Assembly (NCBI RefSeq): GCF_003667575.1
Contig: NZ_RCUY01000002.1
Coordinates: 62,001-126,000 of the forward strand
DNA from: Mycetocola lacteus
Lineage (GTDB): Bacteria > Actinomycetota > Actinomycetes > Actinomycetales > Microbacteriaceae
Direction: 5' to 3'
DNA length: 64,000 bases
Of this stretch, positions 42,894-52,235 are shown one piece after another. Made by a program: the position numbers and the translations under genes. How positions within the stretch are numbered: position 1 is the first letter of the stretch; each line of letters begins with the position of its first letter. The notes beneath the pieces were generated by a model that made no database searches, was not told where the DNA came from, and was given only the letters and a program-made list of their open reading frames with translations.

Positions 42894-45068
42894 ATGGCTG
42901 AAGAAAACGTGGCTCTCTATAGCGGACTCGGCGGCGACGATGATGACTTCGACGCGGTACTGGACGAATCCGACCCCTCGCTCCCCGAGGAGCGTTACCT
43001 CGACCGCGAGCTGAGCTGGCTCGCGTTCAACCAGCGTGTCCTGGAGCTGGCCGAAGATGCCTCGCTTCCGGTGCTGGAGCGGGCAAACTTCCTCGCCATT
43101 TTCGCCTCCAACCTGGACGAGTTCTTCATGGTGCGCGTCGCCGGTCTCAAGCGGCGCATCCTGACCGGCCTGGCCGTGCCGACCAACGTGGGTCGCTCCC
43201 CGGCAGACGTGCTGAACGATATCTCCATTGCCGCCCACGAGCTGCAGGAGCGTCATGCCCGAGCCTGGCGCGACCTGGTATCCCCGGATCTTGCCCGGGC
43301 GGGTATCAGCGTGGTCACCTGGGAGGATCTGGATGAGGCCGATCACGGCCGAATCGACAACTACTTTGCCGATCAGCTGTTCCCGATCCTGATGCCGCTC
43401 GCGGTGGACCCCGCCCACCCGTTCCCCTATATTTCGGGGCTCTCGATCAACCTGGCCGTGCGGATCCGCAACACCAAGACCGGTCGCCAGGAATTTGCCC
43501 GGCTCAAGGTGCCGCAGATGCTGCCGCGCTTCATCCGGGTGGACCCCACCGAGACGCTGCGTTCGGCGCGGTTCATCTCGCTGGAGGACGTCATTTCCAG
43601 CCACCTCGGCGACCTCTTCCCGGGCATGGAGATCCTCGAACACCACGTGTTCCGGGTGACCCGAAACGAGGACGTGGTGATCGAGGAGGACGAGTCCGAG
43701 AACCTCATCCAGGCCCTCGAACGCGAGCTGCTGCGTCGCCGCTTCGGGCCGCCGATCCGGCTCGAGGTCAGCGCCGATATGGACCCGGTCACCCTGGGCC
43801 TGCTGGTGCGCGAACTCGACATCACCGATCAGGAGATCTACCGTCTGCCGGCACCGCTGGACCTGGGCGGGCTGTTTAGCCTGGCCGGGGCCGACCGTCC
43901 GGACCTGCACTACCCCAAGCGCCTGCCCACCACGGCCGCCGCACTGGCCCCCTCGGATTCCAACAGCAAGGTCGACTTCTTCGAGGTCATCGCCCGCGGC
44001 GACGTGCTGCTGCACCACCCGTATGAGTCCTTCGCGACCAGCGTCCAGGCCTTCCTGGAGCAGGCGGCCTCGGACCCGCACGTGCTGGCAATCAAGCAGA
44101 CCCTGTATCGCACCTCGGGCGACTCCCCCATCGTGGAGGCCCTGATTCGCGCGGCCGAGGCCGGCAAGCAGGTGCTCGCGCTGGTTGAGGTTAAGGCGCG
44201 CTTTGACGAGCAGGCGAACATCACCTGGGCGCGCAAGCTGGAAAAGGCCGGCGTGCACGTGGTCTACGGTCTGGTCGGGCTGAAGACCCACTGCAAGCTT
44301 GCCCACGTCATCCGTGAGGAAAACGGATCGCTGGTGTCCTACAGCCACATCGGTACCGGAAACTACAACCCCAAGACCTCGCGTATCTACGAGGACTTCG
44401 GGCTGCTGACCGCCGACCCGCAGGTTGGCCGTGACCTCACCCGTCTGTTCAACGAGCTCTCCGGCTACGCGATCGAGAAGAAGTTCAAGCGCCTGCTGGT
44501 GGCACCGCTGCACCTGCGTAAGGGACTGCTGAAGCACATCGACACCGAGCGTCGCAACGCGCTTGAGGGCAAGCCCAGCGGCATCCGGATCAAGGTCAAC
44601 TCGATCGTGGATGAGGCCATCATCGACGCGCTGTACCGGGCCAGCCAGGCCGGAGTTCCGGTTGAGGTCTGGGTGCGCGGCATCTGCGGGCTGATGCCGG
44701 GTGTTCCCGGGCTTAGCGAAAACATCCGGGTGCGCTCGATCCTCGGTCGCTATCTGGAGCACTCGCGCATCTTCTCGTTTGTCAACGATGGCGATCAGCA
44801 CCTGTTCATCGGCAGCGCCGACATGATGCACCGCAACCTGGATCGCCGCGTCGAGGCCCTGGTGCGCCTGGTGGATCCCGGTCACATCGCCGAGATCACC
44901 GAGCTGTTTGACCTGGCCATGGACGACCAGACCGGAGCCTGGGATCTGCAGGCCGATGGTGAGTGGATCCGGCATGCGTTCGACGACACGGGTGCGCCGC
45001 TGGATGATCTGCAGGATAAGCTGTTGCAGCAGATTACCCATCGTCGACGTCCGAGGAACCGTAGGTGA
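42894..45068 (+). CDS. ppk: Polyphosphate kinase 1
   Basis: 724 residues. Polymerises the gamma-phosphate of ATP into polyphosphate. Motifs: [16 protein letters not shown] and [13 protein letters not shown] in the N-terminal domain, [21 protein letters not shown], and [22 protein letters not shown] with the autophosphorylated His. Overlaps the following nudix/phosphatase gene (ppk-mutT1 order as in mycobacteria). GTTCACA at 42844-42850 and TTTCACA just before it are a weak hint of PHO control. Confidence 0.96.
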   Translation: MAEENVALYSGLGGDDDDFDAVLDESDPSLPEERYLDRELSWLAFNQRVLELAEDASLPVLERANFLAIFASNLDEFFMVRVAGLKRRILTGLAVPTNVGRSPADVLNDISIAAHELQERHARAWRDLVSPDLARAGISVVTWEDLDEADHGRIDNYFADQLFPILMPLAVDPAHPFPYISGLSINLAVRIRNTKTGRQEFARLKVPQMLPRFIRVDPTETLRSARFISLEDVISSHLGDLFPGMEILEHHVFRVTRNEDVVIEEDESENLIQALERELLRRRFGPPIRLEVSADMDPVTLGLLVRELDITDQEIYRLPAPLDLGGLFSLAGADRPDLHYPKRLPTTAAALAPSDSNSKVDFFEVIARGDVLLHHPYESFATSVQAFLEQAASDPHVLAIKQTLYRTSGDSPIVEALIRAAEAGKQVLALVEVKARFDEQANITWARKLEKAGVHVVYGLVGLKTHCKLAHVIREENGSLVSYSHIGTGNYNPKTSRIYEDFGLLTADPQVGRDLTRLFNELSGYAIEKKFKRLLVAPLHLRKGLLKHIDTERRNALEGKPSGIRIKVNSIVDEAIIDALYRASQAGVPVEVWVRGICGLMPGVPGLSENIRVRSILGRYLEHSRIFSFVNDGDQHLFIGSADMMHRNLDRRVEALVRLVDPGHIAEITELFDLAMDDQTGAWDLQADGEWIRHAFDDTGAPLDDLQDKLLQQITHRRRPRNRR

Positions 45069-46000
45069 ACAAAGCCGTATATGCCGCCGGAGCCCTGTGC
45101 TGGCGCCTGATCGAGGGCAAGGTCCATGTCCTCGTCATCCACCGCACTGCCTATGGGGATGTCACCATCCCCAAGGGCAAGGTAGATCCCGGCGAAACCC
45201 TTCCGCAGACGGCCGTCCGCGAAATTGGTGAGGAGACCGGCCTGTCGGTCAACCTCGGAGTGCCGCTCGGGATGAGCCGCTACCTGCTGCCCTCGGGCAA
45301 AACCAAGGTGGTGCACTACTGGGCGGCGTTTGTCAGCGATGAGGCGATCCGCACCTCACAGTTCCGCCCGAACCGCGAGGTGGCGGCCATCGAATGGGTC
45401 ACCCTGAAGAAGGCGCGCACCTATCTCACCTACGCACACGATGTCGAAATCGTGGACGTGTTTGAGAAGCTCGTGGCCGAGGGTGTGACCCACACCTTCT
45501 CAATCACGGTGCTGCGCCATGCCAAGGCGGCCTCCCCCTCCGCGGGGGACGGCACCGATGCCGGGCGTCCGTTGACCCCGCGCGGGCTCGACCAGGCCCA
45601 GGCGGTGGTTCCGATGATCGCCGCGTTTGGACCGCGAAAGATCGTCACCAGCGACGCCGTCCGCTGTGTCACCACGGTTGCCCCGCTTGCAGCAGCCACC
45701 GGGATCACCCCCAAACGCAGTGGCAAAATCAGCCAGGACGCCTTCGAGGAGGACCGCGCGGACCCGCGCAGCATCATCGGCAAGCGTGTCAGCGCCGGCA
45801 AAAACGCGGTGATCTGCTCACACCTGCCCCTGGTTCCCGAGCTCCTGCGCGAGATCGCGCTAGCCACCGGCAGCGTGACCGGCAGCTACATCCGTTCGGC
45901 CGCAGACCTCGCCCCGGGCGACTTCTCGGTGGTCCACCTCTCGGCCACCAACCCGAGTTCGGGCATCATCTCGATCGAGACCCACCCCAATCCGGTCTAA
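45065..46000 (+). CDS. mutT1: MutT1-like Nudix hydrolase fused to a histidine phosphatase
   Basis: 311 residues. The Nudix domain (about 1-140) has the box [23 protein letters not shown]. The SixA-type histidine phosphatase domain (about 150-305) begins [10 protein letters not shown] and includes [14 protein letters not shown] and [12 protein letters not shown]. The mycobacterial MutT1 hydrolyses 8-oxo-dGTP/GTP and diadenosine polyphosphates. GTG/ATG overlap with ppk suggests coupled polyphosphate and nucleotide functions. Confidence 0.92.
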   Translation: MNKAVYAAGALCWRLIEGKVHVLVIHRTAYGDVTIPKGKVDPGETLPQTAVREIGEETGLSVNLGVPLGMSRYLLPSGKTKVVHYWAAFVSDEAIRTSQFRPNREVAAIEWVTLKKARTYLTYAHDVEIVDVFEKLVAEGVTHTFSITVLRHAKAASPSAGDGTDAGRPLTPRGLDQAQAVVPMIAAFGPRKIVTSDAVRCVTTVAPLAAATGITPKRSGKISQDAFEEDRADPRSIIGKRVSAGKNAVICSHLPLVPELLREIALATGSVTGSYIRSAADLAPGDFSVVHLSATNPSSGIISIETHPNPV

Positions 46001-46013
46001 TCTTCACCAAGCT

Positions 46014-46047
46014 CATAGCCCGCGTCATCTCGATGACGCGGGCTATG
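46014..46047. terminator. Hairpin terminator after mutT1
   Basis: 15-bp arms CATAGCCCGCGTCAT and ATGACGCGGGCTATG with a four-base loop, 13 bases beyond the stop codon. No long T-run. Confidence 0.8.
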
Positions 46048-46154
46048 TCGTGCATCTAGGATGTACCGGCAACGGCCGGATTCCTACCGTTAGGTAAACG
46101 CTCGGCAAGATCGTAAAAATGGCCGCCGCGAGATCACGCGGTGCGGCACCAACC

Positions 46155-46182
46155 GTTCACCCGAGTTAACCTCCCGTTCACC
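46155..46182 (+). promoter_or_regulatory. Tandem PHO boxes upstream of pstS
   Basis: Three heptamers in the same orientation, GTTCACC (46155), GTTAACC (46165) and GTTCACC (46176), at 10- and 11-base intervals, as in actinobacterial PhoP/RegX3 direct-repeat operators. They lie 92-119 bases upstream of the pstS start. Confidence 0.8.
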
Positions 46183-46273
46183 AACGCGCGGCATGCTTGT
46201 CACTATCGCGGCATAGCCTCGGCGGTGAGCCGACAGCAGGCTCGCCCCGAATCCACTATGAATGGAAGTACCC

Positions 46274-47380
46274 GTGAAGTTTTCTTCGGTAGCGCGCGTC
46301 TCGGTTGTCGCCGCGATCACCGCCCTCGCCCTCACCTCGTGTGCAGCGAACGAGGGCTCGCCCTCGGCATCCGGGTCGGCCTCCGACTCCCCCGCGGCCA
46401 GCAACCTCTCCGGTGAGCTTGTCGGCGTTGGCGCTTCGAGCCAGGGCACCGCTCAGACCACCTGGGGTGCCGGTTTCCAGACCGCCAACGAGAAGGTCAC
46501 CGTGAACTACGACCCGTCCGGTTCGGGTGCTGGCCGTAAGGCCTTCATCGCCGGTGGCGCCGCATTCGCCGGTAGCGACTCGGCCCTCTCGGATGAGGAG
46601 CTCGCCGGTTCCTTCGGTACCTGCAAGGCAGACACCAAGGCCATCGACATCCCCGTCTACATCTCCCCGATCGCCGTGATCTTCAACGTTGACGGAGTCA
46701 AGGACCTGAACCTGGACGCCGCCACCCTGGCCGGCATCTTCTCGGGCAAGATCACCCAGTGGAACGACCCCGCGATCGTCGCCCTGAACAAGGACGCTAA
46801 GCTCCCCGACGCCAAGATCAACGCCGTGCACCGCTCGGACGCTTCGGGTACCACCAAGAACTTCGCCGACTACCTGAACCAGAACGCTCCCGACGTGTGG
46901 ACCGAGAAGCCGGCTGACGACTTCCCGTACACCGGTGGCGAGGGTGCTCAGGGCACCTCGGGCGTGGTTGACGCCGTGACCAACGGCACCAACATGATCG
47001 GTTACGCCGACGCCTCGCGCGCCGGCAAGCTGGGCGTGGTCAAGGTCAAGGTTGGCGACAAGTTCGTCGGTTACTCGGCCGAGGCCGCAGCCGCCGTCGT
47101 CGCAGAGTCGCCGCTGGTTGAGGGCCGTGGAGCCAACGATCTGGCCATCAAGCTGGACCGCAAGACCACCGACGCGACCCACTACCCGATCGTCCTGGTC
47201 TCCTACGCCATCGCCTGCGAGACCTACAAGGACCCGGCTCAGGGCACCCTGACCAAGGCGTACCTCGAGTACATCACCTCCGAGGCCGGCCAGAAGGCTG
47301 CCGCCGAGAAGGCCGGAAACGCACCGCTGTCGGCTGACCTCTCCAAGAAGGTTGCTACCGCCGTCGGAAGCATCAAGTAA
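46274..47380 (+). CDS. pstS: Phosphate ABC transporter substrate-binding lipoprotein
   Basis: 368 residues from the GTG behind GGAAG; an upstream in-frame ATG (46262) is possible. Lipoprotein signal with LALTSCAAN. The phosphate-binding segments VGASSQGTAQTTWGAGF, YDPSGSGAGRKAF, FAGSDSALSDEEL and HRSDASGTTKNFADYL are present. High-affinity phosphate capture outside the membrane. First gene of pstSCAB, behind PHO boxes; codon use is strongly biased, as expected for a highly expressed gene. Confidence 0.96.
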   Translation: MKFSSVARVSVVAAITALALTSCAANEGSPSASGSASDSPAASNLSGELVGVGASSQGTAQTTWGAGFQTANEKVTVNYDPSGSGAGRKAFIAGGAAFAGSDSALSDEELAGSFGTCKADTKAIDIPVYISPIAVIFNVDGVKDLNLDAATLAGIFSGKITQWNDPAIVALNKDAKLPDAKINAVHRSDASGTTKNFADYLNQNAPDVWTEKPADDFPYTGGEGAQGTSGVVDAVTNGTNMIGYADASRAGKLGVVKVKVGDKFVGYSAEAAAAVVAESPLVEGRGANDLAIKLDRKTTDATHYPIVLVSYAIACETYKDPAQGTLTKAYLEYITSEAGQKAAAEKAGNAPLSADLSKKVATAVGSIK

Positions 47381-47400
47381 CACCCCACATCACACTCGTC

Positions 47401-47426
47401 GTGGCCCGGCCTTTTGGCCGGGCCAC
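47401..47426. repeat. Perfect hairpin between pstS and pstC
   Basis: GTGGCCCGGC-cttt-t-GGCCGGGCCAC, ten-base arms, in the 81-base pstS-pstC gap, no T-run. Such hairpins stabilise the upstream message so the binding protein is made in excess over the channel. Confidence 0.75.
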
Positions 47427-47461
47427 GACGGCGAGACAAGGAGCCGAGGGCACCGTCGACT

Positions 47462-48400
47462 ATGACCACTCAAACCGAACGGCCTAAACCCGTCATCCGT
47501 CTGGGTGACCGCGTTTTCGCCCGGAGTACCCTGATCGCTGGAAGCCTCATCCTCGTGGCCCTGGCCGCGGTGGCCATCTTCCTGATCGTTGAAGCAATCC
47601 CCGCCCTCGGCGCCGACACCACCGAGCTCAAGGGCTCCCCCTCAAACTTCTGGACCTACGTTGGTCCGCTCGCCTTCGGTACGGTCTGGGCCGCGTTCCT
47701 CGCCCTGTTGATCGCCGTTCCGCTGGCCGTGGGAATCGCACTGTTCATCTCCCACTACGCACCGCGCCGCCTGGCTCAGGGTCTCGCCTACGTGATCGAC
47801 CTGCTCGCCGCCGTTCCCTCGGTGGTCTTTGGTCTCTGGGGCATCAAGGTCCTGGCTCCGGCCGTGCAGCCGGTGTACGCCTGGATGACCGACAACCTCG
47901 GTTGGTTCCCGCTCTTCTCCGGCCCGGTTTCGGGTACCGGACGCACCATCCTTACCGTCGCGATTGTGCTCGCCGTGATGATCCTGCCGATCATCACCGC
48001 GATGGCCCGCGAAGTATTCCTGCAGACCCCCAAGCTGCACGAGGAGGCCGCCCTGGCCCTCGGTGCCACCCGCTGGGAAATGGTCAAGATGGCAGTGCTG
48101 CCCTTCGGCCGCTCCGGCCTGGTGTCCGCCTCGATCCTTGGCCTCGGCCGCGCGCTCGGTGAAACCATGGCCGTCGCCATGGTTCTCTCGCCCAGCACCG
48201 TGATCTCCTTTGTGCTGCTGCAGTCCGAGAACCCCAACACCATCGCCTCGAACATCGCGCTGAACTTCCCCGAGGCCCACGGCACCGGCGTCAACGTGCT
48301 GATCGCGACCGGTCTGATCCTGTTCGTGATCACCTTCGCGGTGAACTTCATTGCTCGAGCCATCGTCGCGCGTCGTAAAGAATTCTCGGGAGCCAACTAA
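47462..48400 (+). CDS. pstC: Phosphate ABC transporter permease PstC
   Basis: 312 residues, six membrane segments. Includes GTVWAAFLALLIAVPLAVGIALFISHYAP, LLAAVPSVVFGLWG and the coupling loop EEAALALGATRWEMVKMAVLPFGRSG, all typical of PstC. Stop overlaps the pstA start (TAATG). Confidence 0.95.
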   Translation: MTTQTERPKPVIRLGDRVFARSTLIAGSLILVALAAVAIFLIVEAIPALGADTTELKGSPSNFWTYVGPLAFGTVWAAFLALLIAVPLAVGIALFISHYAPRRLAQGLAYVIDLLAAVPSVVFGLWGIKVLAPAVQPVYAWMTDNLGWFPLFSGPVSGTGRTILTVAIVLAVMILPIITAMAREVFLQTPKLHEEAALALGATRWEMVKMAVLPFGRSGLVSASILGLGRALGETMAVAMVLSPSTVISFVLLQSENPNTIASNIALNFPEAHGTGVNVLIATGLILFVITFAVNFIARAIVARRKEFSGAN

Positions 48401-49455
48401 TGTCCACCGTCGCCCCGATTGCTAACGCCCTCACCGCGGGCAAGCTCCCGCGCTACACGCCGGCCTGGGTCCTGCTGGGATCCGCGGTCATCATCACCGG
48501 TATCGCACTGCTGATGGGCAACCCCTCGATCCCCGGCATCGTGGTGGTCACCGCGGTCCTGTTTGTGGTCCTGGTGTACCTCCTCTCGCTGGTTGTGGAG
48601 GGCTCACGTAAGGCCAAGGACCGTCTGATGACCTCGCTGGTCACCCTGGCCTTCCTGCTCGCCCTGGTGCCGCTGATCTCGGTGGCCGCCACCACGATCG
48701 GCCTGGGCCTCGCCCGCTTCGACCTGGAGTTCTTCACCACCTCGATGCGCAACGTCACCGACGCCGGCGGTGGAGCGCTGCACGCGATCGTGGGAACCCT
48801 GCTGATCACCCTGGCCACCGCGATCATCTCGATCCCGATCGGTATCCTGACCGCCATCTACCTGGTCGAGTATGGCCGCGGCAAGCTGGCCAAGTGGATC
48901 ACCTTCATGGTCGACATCATGATCGGTATCCCCTCGATCGTGGCCGGTCTGTTCGCCTACGCCCTGTTTGCACTGATCTTCGGTCCCGGCATCCGCCTGG
49001 GTATCGCCGGATCCATCGCGCTGTCGCTGCTGATGATCCCCGTGGTGGTGCGCTCGACCGAAGAAATGCTCAAGCTGGTTCCCAACGAGCTGCGTGAGGC
49101 CTCCCTCGCCCTGGGTGTTCCCAAGTACCTGACGATCCTCAAGGTGGTTCTGCCCACCTCGCTCGCCGGTATCGTGACCGGTTCGCTGCTCGCGGTCGCC
49201 CGCGTGATCGGTGAGACCGCGCCGCTGCTGATCGTGGCCGGATTCACCCAGTCGATGAACTACAACCTCTTCAGCGACCGGATGATGTCCCTCCCGCTGT
49301 TTGTGTACTCCTCGTACTCGCAGCAGGGTGCCGACCCGCAGCAGTTCCTCGACCGTGCCTGGACCGGCGCGCTCACCCTGATCCTGATCGTGATGGCCCT
49401 GAACCTCCTCGGTCGCCTGATCGCCCGCATCTTCTCCCCGAAGCTCTCCCGATAG
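48400..49455 (+). CDS. pstA: Phosphate ABC transporter permease PstA
   Basis: 351 residues with an extra pair of N-terminal membrane helices before the six-helix core. Motifs: AIVGTLLITLATAIISIPIGILTAIYLVEYG, IGIPSIVAGLFAYALF and the coupling loop REASLALGVPKYLTILKVVLPTSLAGIVTGSLLAVARVIGETAPLL. Partner of PstC. Confidence 0.95.
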   Translation: MSTVAPIANALTAGKLPRYTPAWVLLGSAVIITGIALLMGNPSIPGIVVVTAVLFVVLVYLLSLVVEGSRKAKDRLMTSLVTLAFLLALVPLISVAATTIGLGLARFDLEFFTTSMRNVTDAGGGALHAIVGTLLITLATAIISIPIGILTAIYLVEYGRGKLAKWITFMVDIMIGIPSIVAGLFAYALFALIFGPGIRLGIAGSIALSLLMIPVVVRSTEEMLKLVPNELREASLALGVPKYLTILKVVLPTSLAGIVTGSLLAVARVIGETAPLLIVAGFTQSMNYNLFSDRMMSLPLFVYSSYSQQGADPQQFLDRAWTGALTLILIVMALNLLGRLIARIFSPKLSR

Positions 49456-49474
49456 AAACCCGAAGGAATAGTCC

Positions 49475-50254
49475 GTGTCTAAGCGCATCGAGGTCCGCGA
49501 CCTCAACGTCTACTACTCCAAGTTCCGTGCCGTGGAGGGTGTCTCCCTGACCATTGAGCCGCGCAGCATCACCGCGTTCATCGGTCCGTCCGGTTGTGGC
49601 AAGTCCACCTTCCTGCGCACCCTGAACCGCATGCACGAGGTCATCCCCGGCGCCCGCGTCGAGGGCGAGGTGCTGATCGACGGTGACGACCTGTACGGCC
49701 CCGGCGTCGACCCGGTGCTCGTGCGCCGTCAGGTGGGTATGGTGTTCCAGCGTCCGAACCCGTTCCCGACCATGTCGATCAAGGAGAACGTGCTCGCCGG
49801 TGTGAAGCTCAACAACCGCCGCATCTCCAAGTCCGACGCCGACGACCTGGTGGAGAAGTCACTGCGCGGAGCCAACCTCTGGAACGAGGTCAAGGACCGC
49901 CTCGACCGTCCCGGCTCGGGCCTGTCCGGTGGACAGCAGCAGCGTCTGTGCATCGCCCGCGCGATCGCGGTCTCCCCGGACATCCTGCTGATGGATGAGC
50001 CGTGTTCCGCGCTGGACCCGATCTCGACCCTGGCGATCGAGGACCTGATGGAGGAGCTGAAGAAGGAGTACACGATCGTGATCGTGACCCACAACATGCA
50101 GCAGGCCTCCCGCGTCTCGGACAAGACCGCGTTCTTCAACATCGCCGGTACCGGCCAGCCCGGAAAGCTGATCGAGTACGACGACACCAACACGATCTTC
50201 ACTCAGCCCAACGTCCAGGCCACCGAGGACTACGTTTCGGGTCGCTTCGGATAA
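49475..50254 (+). CDS. pstB: Phosphate ABC transporter ATP-binding protein PstB
   Basis: 259 residues from a GTG behind CGAAGGAA. Walker [19 protein letters not shown]-loop [13 protein letters not shown], signature [16 protein letters not shown], Walker [16 protein letters not shown]-loop [14 protein letters not shown]. The last 13 codons and stop are duplicated 71 bases further on. Ends pstSCAB. Confidence 0.96.
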   Translation: MSKRIEVRDLNVYYSKFRAVEGVSLTIEPRSITAFIGPSGCGKSTFLRTLNRMHEVIPGARVEGEVLIDGDDLYGPGVDPVLVRRQVGMVFQRPNPFPTMSIKENVLAGVKLNNRRISKSDADDLVEKSLRGANLWNEVKDRLDRPGSGLSGGQQQRLCIARAIAVSPDILLMDEPCSALDPISTLAIEDLMEELKKEYTIVIVTHNMQQASRVSDKTAFFNIAGTGQPGKLIEYDDTNTIFTQPNVQATEDYVSGRFG

Positions 50255-50328
50255 CCACGCACCCAGACCGCACAGGTCCAGGCGTCCAGGCCACCGAGGA
50301 CTACGTTTCGGGTCGCTTCGGATAACCA
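50212..50328 (+). repeat. Direct duplication of the pstB 3' end
   Basis: The 46-base segment 50212-50257 (the last codons [13 protein letters not shown], stop and CCA) recurs base for base at 50283-50328, separated by 25 bases. The second copy is not preceded by a matching frame and is a non-coding remnant. Possible origins are a replication slippage event or a scar of an element that had recombined into the gene end. Confidence 0.95.
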
Positions 50329-50352
50329 ACCACCACCATATGGCCATTACAG

Positions 50353-50389
50353 AATGCGCCGATTTCCCTCGGGGAGATCGGCGCATTTT
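50353..50389 (+). terminator. Rho-independent terminator of pstSCAB
   Basis: Arms AATGCGCCGAT and ATCGGCGCATT with an inner CCC/GGG pair, followed by TTTT. Confidence 0.9.
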
Positions 50390-50585
50390 GTCGTTTCAGC
50401 GCCCCCTCTCCAGGGGTCATAAAAGCGTTGATTATCGGCGATTTCGGGCAATGTATTCGATTGCGGGAACATAACGAGCATTCGTGGCTCAAACGTTATG
50501 AAAAATCCGCTATTTTCGACCTGAAATGTCCCCGGTTGCACGTATCTTTGAGATCAATCAATCACTTCTATTCCATGGGGGAATA

Positions 50586-51857
50586 ATGGCAAAAATCTCG
50601 GGTCGCTGGGCTACCGCGGCCTCCGTCCTGTCTATCGGCGCACTGCTCGGTGTGGCCACCACCCTTCCGGCCTCCGCCGCACCGATTCCGGTGCCGTCGG
50701 TGAGTGCCTTCGCGGAGGATGAAGCCACCACACCCACGGTGGATCCGAGCACCACGCCCACCGATCAGACTCAGCCCAGCGAGGGTTCCGAGACGGAAAC
50801 CGACACCTCCACGCCGAGCCCCGAGGTTTCCACCACACCCACCACTCCCGCGGCCCCCGAAGAGCCTGCCCAGCCCAGCAACGTCGCGGTTCCGACCGAG
50901 GATGAGGCCGCCACCGAAGACGAGGGCGAAGGCGAAGGCGAAGGCGAAGGTACCGAGCCTCAGAGGGAGTACGAGGAAGGTCCCTGGGGCGAATTTGAGG
51001 ACGGACTTCAGGTAGTCCCAAACTGGTTCTTCACTGACGCCAATGGAAACGGCCTGCTCGACGTTGGTGAGACCTACGGAGTCACCTTCACGATCACAAA
51101 TGTCACCGACATGGATCTGAAGAACCTGACTATCAACGCCATCCACCCGAGCTACCCATGGGACACCCCTGGCCCCAGCATCGCCGCAGGTGAAACGGTC
51201 GAGATGACCCAGACCAACGTGCTCGACCAGTACTATTTTGACTACACTGGATCACGAGACGAAGCATTCAACTACATCGGTGAGGCGTGGGTCATCCGAG
51301 GGATCTCCCCCAATGACAAGGGAGTTGTCAGCCCGATCCTAGCCCACCGGTTCCCCGTGCCCGACCTGGCTCCCTCCCTGAGCACCAGTGCAACCGTTAC
51401 ATCCACCACCGCACCCACACGTGCCGGCGATGTCATTACATATTCGGTAGCGGCAAAAAACACCGGCAACACCACCCTGGCAATTCCTGTTCTTGCCTCA
51501 CCCGCACAGACGACTGCCGGAACCGGTTTCCGGAGCTTTGGCCCCGACGTCGAAAAGGGCATCCTTCCGCAGGGCACGACCACCCTCACCGGAAGCTACG
51601 TGGTGACCAAGACTGATGTGGCTCGTGGCGTCGTGAACATCTCAATCAACGCTACGTCCCAGAGTCAGAAGGAGGATTGGGTGCTTTCCCCGGCCCAGAC
51701 TCTGACGGTCAAGCTTGACCCGACCACCGGTGGCGGCCTGGCCGAAACCGGTTCGGACCTGTCCTCGGTGGTGCCCGGCATCGCCGTCCTGGTCCTCGCC
51801 GCCGGCGTTGGCCTGCTCGGACTGCAGCGCCGTCGTTCCTCGGTAGACGCCCTCTAG
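50586..51857 (+). CDS. Cell-wall-anchored surface protein with LAETG sorting signal
   Basis: 423 residues. Sec signal peptide (1-32, ending PASAA). A Thr/Pro/Glu-rich stalk (about 45-150) includes five consecutive Glu-Gly units. Two beta-sandwich-like regions follow (NWFFTDANGNGLLDVGETYGVTFTITNVTD and LAPSLSTSATVTSTTAPTRAGDVITYSVAAKNTGNTTL), the second like DUF11 adhesin repeats. The C-terminus is LAETGSDLSSVVP, a membrane helix and RRRSS. LAxTG is the class E sortase signal; no sortase is in the window. DANGNGLLDVGE is calcium-binding-like. The AT-rich 190-base upstream region holds CATAACG / CGTTATG arms (50470-50500). Ligand unknown. Confidence 0.85.
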   Translation: MAKISGRWATAASVLSIGALLGVATTLPASAAPIPVPSVSAFAEDEATTPTVDPSTTPTDQTQPSEGSETETDTSTPSPEVSTTPTTPAAPEEPAQPSNVAVPTEDEAATEDEGEGEGEGEGTEPQREYEEGPWGEFEDGLQVVPNWFFTDANGNGLLDVGETYGVTFTITNVTDMDLKNLTINAIHPSYPWDTPGPSIAAGETVEMTQTNVLDQYYFDYTGSRDEAFNYIGEAWVIRGISPNDKGVVSPILAHRFPVPDLAPSLSTSATVTSTTAPTRAGDVITYSVAAKNTGNTTLAIPVLASPAQTTAGTGFRSFGPDVEKGILPQGTTTLTGSYVVTKTDVARGVVNISINATSQSQKEDWVLSPAQTLTVKLDPTTGGGLAETGSDLSSVVPGIAVLVLAAGVGLLGLQRRRSSVDAL

Positions 51858-51868
51858 TCTCCACTAGT

Positions 51869-51913
51869 AAAACAGCATCGCCCCCGAATCTGATTCGGGG
51901 GCGATGCTGTTTT
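51869..51913. terminator. Rho-independent terminator of the surface-protein gene
   Basis: About 20-bp near-perfect hairpin, AAAACAGCATCGCCCCC / GGGGGCGATGCTGTTTT, usable in both directions. Confidence 0.92.
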
Positions 51914-52235
51914 GCTGCGGTGCGGGTCATGTATTTATCACCCGCATTAAAAGTAGGTGCCAGGCCGCAGAAACGCCTCTCGGCGGAAGGCCGCTCGCAG
52001 CGGCAAAAATTGGAGCCCGGGGTTTTGCGGCCCGGCTATGCCAGTGTACCAAAGTCCGTGGGACTGTGCCCCGCTCGGGGGAGGATTTCACTTAGAAATC
52101 CGCGAGTTGTGGCGTGTCTTCGCGCTACGCGAACAGGCACAAACGCGGATCGAGCCCTCCTCCGGGCGGCAGAAGCCAGCGGGGTTTTGCGCGAGCCGGC
52201 GCCGGGCTCGCTTCGCCCGCAACCGCATCCGAGGG
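51914..52235. other. Unexplained non-coding stretch
   Basis: About 320 bases with no convincing frame on either strand. It contains two copies of GGGGTTTTGCG (52020 region and 52180 region), each followed by GC-rich inverted-repeat sequence, and a run of small palindromes such as GAGCC-ggcgcc-GGGCTC. May be an intergenic repeat or the remains of a gene. Confidence 0.4.

Noticed and set aside
42846..45041. A 731-codon open frame on the minus strand opposite ppk
   Set aside because: Mirror of a highly GC-biased real gene; the plus strand encodes a complete Ppk with all motifs, and the antisense translation has no recognisable domain.
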